A stretch of 8,243 nucleotides of DNA. It comes from Pedosphaera sp. (GTDB lineage Bacteria > Verrucomicrobiota > Verrucomicrobiae > Limisphaerales > Pedosphaeraceae). This document shows positions 4,766 through 8,243 of this stretch, piece by piece. The notes under the pieces were generated by a model. That model searched no databases. It was given only the letters and a program-made list of their open reading frames with translations, and had not been told where the DNA came from. Location of the stretch: NCBI GenBank assembly GCA_028293265.1, contig JAQGPB010000511.1, positions 1-8,243 of the forward strand, given 5' to 3'. Each line of letters opens with the position of its first letter. The first letter of the stretch is position 1. A program made the position numbers and the translations under genes.

Positions 4766-5134
4766 ATGAGTGAAAACCACACCATTGTCCTGGACGAAAG
4801 GCAGCGCCAAGCGGTGCTGCTGGCTCTGGCGCATCTCGCCGTTGAGCGGCCCGGCTGGGATTACATGCTGACCCAGATCGCTCTCCTCATGGACAACCGG
4901 CTGCCCGGCGACCGGCCGCAAATGTTTGAGGACTTTAAACGGTTCCATGACCCGCGAAAATTTCACCTTCCCGCCGACCACCCGCCTAGCGAAGAGACCG
5001 CGAAATACATCATCACCAATGACGGTGCTTCCATCGGTTGCAAAACCTGCGGCCGGGTGAGTTTCAACCTGAACGATGTGCGCGAAAAATATTGCGGCTT
5101 CTGCCATAAATTCCACAACCAGGCTTCGCCATGA
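4766..5134 (+). CDS. Phage-type small protein with C-terminal zinc ribbon
   Basis: The 122-aa product has a helical N-terminal half (residues 7-45: TIVLDERQRQAVLLALAHLA and the following WDYMLTQIALLMD). Its C-terminal zinc ribbon holds C92/C95 and C110/C113, with H114 and H117 nearby (CKTCGRVSFN ... DVREKYCGFCHKFH). I recognise the 'CGRxSxNxNDVRExYCGxCHxFH' pattern from uncharacterised proteins of phages and mobile elements. Its role is not known to me; nucleic-acid or protein binding is the obvious possibility. It is the first gene of the rightward block beyond the att region, sits directly behind the 24-bp palindrome, and ends with an ATGA overlap onto a possible small ORF. Confidence 0.85.
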   Translation: MSENHTIVLDERQRQAVLLALAHLAVERPGWDYMLTQIALLMDNRLPGDRPQMFEDFKRFHDPRKFHLPADHPPSEETAKYIITNDGASIGCKTCGRVSFNLNDVREKYCGFCHKFHNQASP

Positions 5135-5280
5135 CCATCATTTCCTGCCCGCCCACCCAGAAAGCCAAGCAGCTTGAAATCGGCATCCTCCAATACGAGC
5201 CGGGACCGACATGGCCGAAACCAATTGCCAGCAATGCGGCACACCGGTTCACATCGGCCCCAAGCTCCGGGAACTGGTGA
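5131..5280 (+). CDS. Possible 49-aa ORF coupled to the zinc-ribbon gene (weak)
   Basis: The ATG overlaps the preceding stop (ATGA), the style used throughout this block, and the ORF fills an otherwise empty 76-nt gap. Its first 28 residues (MTIISCPPTQKAKQLEIGIL, then QYEPGPTW) look plausible. Its last 23 codons overlap the better supported gene at 5211 in another frame and look low-complexity. It may instead be only a ribosome-delivery frame or chance. Confidence 0.3.
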   Translation: MTIISCPPTQKAKQLEIGILQYEPGPTWPKPIASNAAHRFTSAPSSGNW

Positions 5281-5399
5281 AACAATATCCACAATTGACC
5301 GTCATGTGCTTCAAATGCGCCATACTGGCCGAAGGCGGTGTCAAGCCGACTGTCCTGGACATGGGCGGGCAGGGCGGCGATTACCTGGTGAGGAGATGA
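5211..5399 (+). CDS. Small CxxC...CxxC zinc-binding protein (62 aa)
   Basis: Two cysteine pairs, C6/C9 (CQQCG) and C33/C36 (MCFKCA), are separated by a basic amphipathic helix (PKLRELVKQYPQL) in a layout typical of tiny zinc-ribbon proteins. Residues 40-62 are Gly-rich and probably flexible. ATG 5211 is the only ATG or GTG start after the in-frame stop at 5175-5177. Its TGA overlaps the next ATG (ATGA at 5396). No named family is recognised; such proteins in phage early regions are often accessory DNA-, RNA- or protein-binding factors. Confidence 0.7.
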   Translation: MAETNCQQCGTPVHIGPKLRELVKQYPQLTVMCFKCAILAEGGVKPTVLDMGGQGGDYLVRR

Positions 5400-5683
5400 C
5401 ACTGGTCAAAAAACCAGTATCCAGGCGGATAGTGGTCGGCGAAGTGGAGCGCCGGTACATTCGTATCCTCAACAGCGGTCATCCCAATGGTCTGCGCATG
5501 CATTGGCGCGGCCGGGTGGATTGGTGCCAGCCGTTTGAATTTGTCCGCTGGTCCGAGCTGGCGGCCGCTGTCCGGATCCGCCTGGGAATTGCCGGGCTTA
5601 AAACTTTGGTGATCGAATGCGCCGTGCCCGAAAACACCTGGGACGGTCCGCGCCAGATCTTCGCCCGGGTCACGCGCTTATGA
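5396..5683 (+). CDS. Small protein of unknown function (95 aa)
   Basis: I do not recognise the family. The protein is compact, with alternating beta- and helix-prone segments (RRIVVGEVERRYIRIL, MHWRGRVDWCQPFEFV, SELAAAVRIRLGIAG, KTLVIECAVP) and many Arg and Trp residues, and no signal or membrane segment. The ATG at 5396 overlaps the previous stop and touches a GAGGAG run (5390-5395). The same frame is open further upstream, but that part is a shadow of the preceding gene, so I place the start here. It ends with another ATGA overlap onto the small membrane protein. Confidence 0.65.
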   Translation: MTLVKKPVSRRIVVGEVERRYIRILNSGHPNGLRMHWRGRVDWCQPFEFVRWSELAAAVRIRLGIAGLKTLVIECAVPENTWDGPRQIFARVTRL

Positions 5684-5853
5684 GAGATGACGCAATGATT
5701 TTCCTGAAAAGATTCCTTTTGTCACTTGCGGCCGCGATCGTCGCTCTTGCCATAATGAGAATCTGCGGAGTCAGGCACCCGCCCATGTGGTCAGCCTATG
5801 CGATCGGGTTCCTTTGCAGCTTCGCCCCGTTTAAGAAAAATCACGACGCCTAA
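5680..5853 (+). CDS. Small membrane protein, last gene of rightward block (57 aa)
   Basis: Two hydrophobic stretches, about residues 7-27 (IFLKRFLLSLAAAIVALAIM) and 36-50 (MWSAYAIGFLCSFAP), predict a two-span inner-membrane protein with a basic tail (FKKNHDA). The ATG at 5680 overlaps the preceding stop; an internal ATG at 5695 just before the first span is an alternative. Holin-like size and topology are suggestive, but it lies outside the leftward lysis-like cassette and no specific family is recognised. Its TAA overlaps by 2 bp the TAG of the convergent gene, so no terminator fits between them. Confidence 0.6.
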   Translation: MRDDAMIFLKRFLLSLAAAIVALAIMRICGVRHPPMWSAYAIGFLCSFAPFKKNHDA

Positions 5854-6035
5854 CTCGTCCTGGGCGGGTTCAGCAGCGCCAACAATTCCAATTGACGCCT
5901 AAGCGCCGCAAACGCCCGCTCAAATTCCCTGTCGCTCAATTCCACCGGCGTCATCCGGTCGGTAAACCTAAGTCCCGCTGCCGGCACCGGCCGCTGCCGG
6001 TGACGCAAAAAAACCTCATCGGGTATTTCCATCAC
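5850..6035 (-). CDS. Small protein of unknown function, last gene of leftward block (61 aa)
   Basis: The N-terminal half is basic and Pro/Arg-rich (EVFLRHRQRPVPAAGLRF). The C-terminal half is a charged amphipathic helix (VELSDREFERAFAALRRQLE, then LLALL) that could dimerise or contact a membrane. The GTG at 6035 overlaps the hydrolase stop (GTGA), and an ATG follows at 6032, so either start is coupled. No family is recognised. Support comes from position, the overlap and the clean amphipathic pattern. Confidence 0.55.
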   Translation of the reverse strand: MMEIPDEVFLRHRQRPVPAAGLRFTDRMTPVELSDREFERAFAALRRQLELLALLNPPRTS

Positions 6036-6661
6036 GGCTTTTCCCCCATTGGCAGTACGCTAGTACAAAACCCTCGCATTGTTTCGCCAAAGCAATAGGG
6101 TTTGAAGCAATCGGAGTGGTCGCGCGCGGACCACAAGGTTGGGACGATCCGGTGGCTTTCAATTTCCGGGTCAACGTTCTTGGGACCAGTCAAACCCAGG
6201 ACGCCGTAACCCAGCAGCCGGCCCAGCCAGCAATTAGCCAGTTGCAACGCTGAATCCCGGCCGCTCATCCACACGTGGACCACTCCGATGTCCTTCCGCT
6301 TGAGCGCGCCGTTCAGCCCGTTCAGTTTGAAATCCGCCTCGCACGCCGCGCTCACCAGGTGGATCTCCTCGATGCGCGGCCAATTCATGAGCGCCAGCGC
6401 CTTCAAAATCAGATCTGTTCCATTGGAGTGCCCCACCAGGATTATTTCATCGCCCGCGTAAGCCTCGATTTTTGCCGCCAATTTTTCCGCACGGCTCTTC
6501 TGGAAAAAAGCGCGCCAGATTACGTCGCAATAATATTCGAACATTACCGCCCGGTCATTTGTGTTGCGATGGATCCAATCCACCATCATCCCATTCCAAT
6601 TCTGCGGATCTCCCGGCGGACACCTTATCCCGTTGACGCCGATGTAAACGCGTTTCTTCAT
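6032..6661 (-). CDS. Alpha/beta-hydrolase (serine esterase-like), probable lysis accessory
   Basis: The 209-aa product has a nucleophile elbow G77-H78-S79-N80-G81 (EIILVGHSNGTDL) after a beta strand. Plausible partners are D136 (VWMSGRDSAL) and H182 (SARDHSD), in the Ser-Asp-His order of the alpha/beta-hydrolase fold. The N terminus (KRVYIGVNGIRCPPGD) is the first core strand and oxyanion loop. There is no signal peptide, so it would stay cytoplasmic unless released. Situated among small membrane proteins, a lipoprotein and an exported protein, it may cleave an envelope ester at lysis, by analogy with LysB esterases of mycobacteriophages; the substrate here is unknown. Its ATG overlaps the upstream stop and its stop overlaps the next gene. 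A non-lysis lipase-like role remains possible. Confidence 0.85.
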   Translation of the reverse strand: MKKRVYIGVNGIRCPPGDPQNWNGMMVDWIHRNTNDRAVMFEYYCDVIWRAFFQKSRAEKLAAKIEAYAGDEIILVGHSNGTDLILKALALMNWPRIEEIHLVSAACEADFKLNGLNGALKRKDIGVVHVWMSGRDSALQLANCWLGRLLGYGVLGLTGPKNVDPEIESHRIVPTLWSARDHSDCFKPYCFGETMRGFCTSVLPMGEKP

Positions 6662-7122
6662 GGACTATTGGTCAACACATGCGGCTCACTCGCGCCCAGG
6701 AGCACGCGATAAAACCCATATTGATTGCTGGTCACCACGGTGGTTTGATAACTGCCCACGTCCGGCGGGAACTGGCCAAGGTCCTGCCAGTCCGTCAAAT
6801 TAGTCGAGCCTTGCAGCAGCACAAAATTGGTGATGCTCGGATCATATGTAATCACCCAGGCCAGATTGTTGGTGTACAGCACCGGCGGCGGCAGCAGCGC
6901 CGCGGCCGCGCGCTGCGCGTCAATGGCCGCCTTCCACGCGGCCAACTGGTCCGGCGTCAAAAACGAAACTGCCGGCGACGAGCTAACGGGACCGGTCTTC
7001 AGCCGGCTCGCCGCCACCTTGGGCGACATGGCGAGCTGGGGCAATGCCGGCGGTCCGGCGCGCAAGGGCGCCGCGACCGCCAGGCACAAAACCAATCCCC
7101 ACGTTATTCTCGACTTGTTCAC
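6658..7122 (-). CDS. Exported protein with Verrucomicrobiota-type beta domain
   Basis: A GTG at 7122 opens a 154-aa protein. Residues 1-22 are a Sec signal peptide (RITWGLVLCLAVAAPLRA, then G). C13 lies inside the hydrophobic core without a lipobox, so a soluble periplasmic or secreted product is expected. Residues 54-75 form an amphipathic helix (LTPDQLAAWKAAIDAQRAAA). Residues 85-142 are a beta-rich module with 'LLQGSTNLTDWQDLGQFPPD' and 'YGFYRV', which I recognise from many secreted Verrucomicrobiota proteins. Function is unknown. It overlaps the hydrolase start (ATGA), so the two are probably made together; it might be a partner or envelope anchor for that enzyme. Confidence 0.8.
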   Translation of the reverse strand: MNKSRITWGLVLCLAVAAPLRAGPPALPQLAMSPKVAASRLKTGPVSSSPAVSFLTPDQLAAWKAAIDAQRAAAALLPPPVLYTNNLAWVITYDPSITNFVLLQGSTNLTDWQDLGQFPPDVGSYQTTVVTSNQYGFYRVLLGASEPHVLTNSP

Positions 7123-7130
7123 TTTAAACA

Positions 7131-7186
7131 GCGGCCCCGGCCCAAGCCCTGCGTCACGCGACTTATGGAGCGAGGCCCGGGACCGC
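7131..7186 (-). other. Imperfect GC-rich inverted repeat between lysis-region genes
   Basis: The arms at 7131-7143 and 7174-7186 pair over 13 positions with two mismatches, around a loop of about 30 nt. They lie in the 71-nt gap between the 75-aa membrane protein and the exported protein. On the leftward transcript no clear T run follows, so it is a weak attenuator or structured-leader candidate rather than a terminator. Confidence 0.3.
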
Positions 7187-7193
7187 CAAGGTT

Positions 7194-7421
7194 TCAGCTC
7201 ACGACGAACTCGGGCGGTTCCTGGCCGGCGAGCGTGGCGTTCATGTGCGCATCACACCAGCCCATGAGGGCGTTTTGCGTTTGCACGTCTATCAGCCCGG
7301 CCTTGAACAGCGCGGTGATGATGTTTTTGCCATCGGCATAGACCTGGGCGACGGCGGGTGATTCGGCGGCCTGCACGGCAAGCGTGATCAGGCTGACTGC
7401 GGAAGCGACAATAGTAACCAT
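7194..7421 (-). CDS. Small membrane-anchored phage protein (75 aa)
   Basis: The ATG at 7421 is preferred. An upstream GTG-type extension to 7508 would add an arginine-rich stretch that is a shadow of the neighbouring gene. Residues 1-19 (VTIVASAVSLITLAVQAA) form a membrane segment or signal peptide. The rest (AVAQVYADGKNIITALF, LIDVQTQNALMGWCDAH) is helical and ends 'AGQEPPEFVVS', which resembles the 'AGxxPPEWxV' tail of small phage lysis-region proteins as I remember them. It lies 43 nt below the holin/lipoprotein-like gene on the same strand. Likely role: holin-associated or spanin-like, tentatively. Confidence 0.6.
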   Translation of the reverse strand: MVTIVASAVSLITLAVQAAESPAVAQVYADGKNIITALFKAGLIDVQTQNALMGWCDAHMNATLAGQEPPEFVVS

Positions 7422-7464
7422 AAATATTTCAATGTTTGGACCAAGTTGCGGTTGTCGAGATTGC

Positions 7465-8154
7465 TTATTTCGCCGGGACAGGCGCGGGCGTGGGGATCGG
7501 CGCGGCATAGACCGGTGCGATGGCCGCCTGCACCGTCGGCACCAGCCTTTGGATCTCCGGCAGGATGCTCTGCAAAATCGTCAGGCCGGCCGGGGTGGGG
7601 TTTTTCTGGTACGCCAGGCGTGCGGCCGCCCAGCGCTGGTCGATGTTCCAAAGCGTCGGCCGGATGGCATCGAGCGCGGGTTTCAACTGCGGAAAGGAGA
7701 TTTTGAGCTGCGCCCGGTATTGCAGCTCGTAGCCCAACACTCCATCCACCGTTTGGTACGCCAGCTTGTAGCCCGAATCCGCGAGATAAAACGCCGGGTC
7801 CGGTGCAGACACGACATTGGTCGTCACCAAGCCCGTGGCATTGGTGGCCACCGTGGAACCGGAATACGCTCCGCCCGCCTGGAAGCTGGGCGTGTGGCAG
7901 CCAAGGAGCAGCAACGCCGGCAACGCCAGGCACAAAAGCATTTTCAACGCGCGGCTCAGGAGCGGCGCTGCGTCCTCCTTTATTTCATCCGGTGGCAGGT
8001 TGTGGGCCACATAGCCGATGGCGGCCGCGACAATGCCGCCGGCCCAGTGAATGACCGAGGCGTGGACCCAGCCATGTTTGATCAGCGCGCCGGCGGCCAG
8101 GTGCAGTCCGCCGACGATGAGTTTATTCCATTGAACTTTCATTTTCGTCTTCAC
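7465..8154 (-). CDS. Holin-like membrane domain fused to lipoprotein-like domain
   Basis: The 229-aa frame starts with GTG at 8154, or ATG at 8142. Residues 12-50 hold two short hydrophobic segments (KLIVGGLHLAAGALI; SVIHWAGGIVAAAIGYVA) resembling a small holin. A linker (NLPPDEIKEDAAPLLSR) leads to M72, which begins a textbook lipoprotein signal (MLLCLALPALLLLGC) with C86 as the lipidation residue. Residues 87-229 form an exported helical domain ending in a Pro/Ala-rich tail (PIPTPAPVPAK). A lipobox inside a protein cannot act as an N-terminal signal, so M72 (ATG at 7941-7939) probably starts a separate 158-aa lipoprotein nested in the same frame, or two genes have fused. It overlaps the upstream membrane-protein gene by 32 nt. 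Setting fits phage lysis (holin plus spanin-like lipoprotein). Confidence 0.75.
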   Translation of the reverse strand: MKTKMKVQWNKLIVGGLHLAAGALIKHGWVHASVIHWAGGIVAAAIGYVAHNLPPDEIKEDAAPLLSRALKMLLCLALPALLLLGCHTPSFQAGGAYSGSTVATNATGLVTTNVVSAPDPAFYLADSGYKLAYQTVDGVLGYELQYRAQLKISFPQLKPALDAIRPTLWNIDQRWAAARLAYQKNPTPAGLTILQSILPEIQRLVPTVQAAIAPVYAAPIPTPAPVPAK

Positions 8155-8243
8155 TTTCTTTGAGGTTGGATTTGTTTTTATCGGGATGAATTTTCCGCCA
8201 GAGATACCAGATCGTCAGCAGGGCGATGATAGTATGCAGGAAC
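8123..8243 (-). CDS. Membrane protein, 5' part cut by window edge
   Basis: The last 39 codons are visible on the minus strand, ending in TAA at 8123-8125. They encode a membrane segment (FLHTIIALLTIWYLW) followed by a hydrophilic, highly charged tail (RKIHPDKNKSNLKESEDENE and a few more residues). The 3' end overlaps the start of the holin/lipoprotein-like gene by 32 nt. A single span followed by a charged tail suits a holin C terminus or an inner-membrane spanin, but too little is visible to decide. Confidence 0.6.
   Translation of the reverse strand, partial: FLHTIIALLTIWYLWRKIHPDKNKSNLKESEDENESSME

Noticed and set aside
4538..5116. 192-aa minus-strand frame across the att region and the zinc-ribbon gene
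   Set aside because: The opposite strand encodes a convincing zinc-ribbon protein, and this frame would also read through the tRNA fragment and both repeats.
7388..7933. 181-aa minus-strand frame overlapping the holin/lipoprotein-like gene in another frame
   Set aside because: It is Gly/Arg/Pro-rich with no structured segments, while the competing frame contains hydrophobic segments and a lipobox.
7384..8163. 259-aa plus-strand frame opposite the lysis-region genes
   Set aside because: It is very Arg/Gln/His-rich, as expected for an antisense shadow of Ala/Leu/Pro-rich GC-rich genes. The minus strand holds a membrane domain and a lipobox instead.

Overview
The window reads as part of a temperate phage or closely related integrative element of a Verrucomicrobiota host (Pedosphaera/Limisphaerales-like lineages are my best guess). 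The host call rests on remembered family patterns. The exported protein at 1967-3073 opens with the 'NYQGRL ... PFQNFLAVPYAVSA' domain and ends in 'GSGAGLTDLNAS' stalk motifs. The exported protein at 6658-7122 carries an 'STNLTDW ... YGFYRV' domain. Both are common in predicted secreted proteins of that phylum. The DNA is GC-rich, except around the regulatory switch near 720-970 and the attachment region near 4490-4765. Genes are packed, mostly with ATGA or GTGA start/stop overlaps.

Layout. (1) 1-716, leftward: a ribbon-helix-helix (RHH) protein, an 80-aa unknown and a helix-turn-helix protein cut by the window edge. (2) 717-795: a divergent control region with three GTAGCT(G) heptamers at exact 10-bp steps and an 18-bp palindrome. 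(3) 796-1122, rightward: a second RHH protein paralogous to the first, recalling the Arc/Mnt pair of phage P22. (4) 1329-3073: a membrane protein (zinc ribbon, transmembrane segment, coiled coil, Sel1-like repeat) overlapped by a signal-peptide-bearing fibre-like protein. This looks like envelope cargo. (5) 3083-4489: a tyrosine integrase. (6) 4490-4765: a non-coding attachment region. It holds the 3' part of a tRNA gene, an 11-bp inverted repeat bracketing that fragment, paired TGTCA motifs on both sides, and a 24-bp palindrome just before the next gene. (7) 4766-5853, rightward: small overlapping genes, two with CxxC zinc-ribbon pairs, ending in a small membrane protein. (8) 5850-8243, leftward: a probable lysis cassette with two small membrane proteins, a holin-like protein fused to or overlapping a lipoprotein, an exported protein and a GHSNG serine hydrolase. 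The rightward and leftward blocks meet tail to tail with stop codons overlapping by 2 bp.

How it may work together (inference): the RHH pair forms the lysis-lysogeny switch. The rightward operon supplies envelope cargo and integrase, and integrase acts on the adjacent tRNA-derived site. Phage-like genes lie on both sides of that site, so it looks like an unintegrated attP, or a circularised or circularly assembled genome, rather than a prophage boundary. The lysis cassette is read in the opposite direction. No terminase large subunit, portal, capsid or canonical endolysin is present, so the phage assignment rests on the integrase, the att site, the switch and the lysis-like genes. I saw no complete tRNA, rRNA, CRISPR array or insertion sequence. 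No gene-free stretch exceeds 300 bases; the longest are 4490-4765 and 1123-1328.
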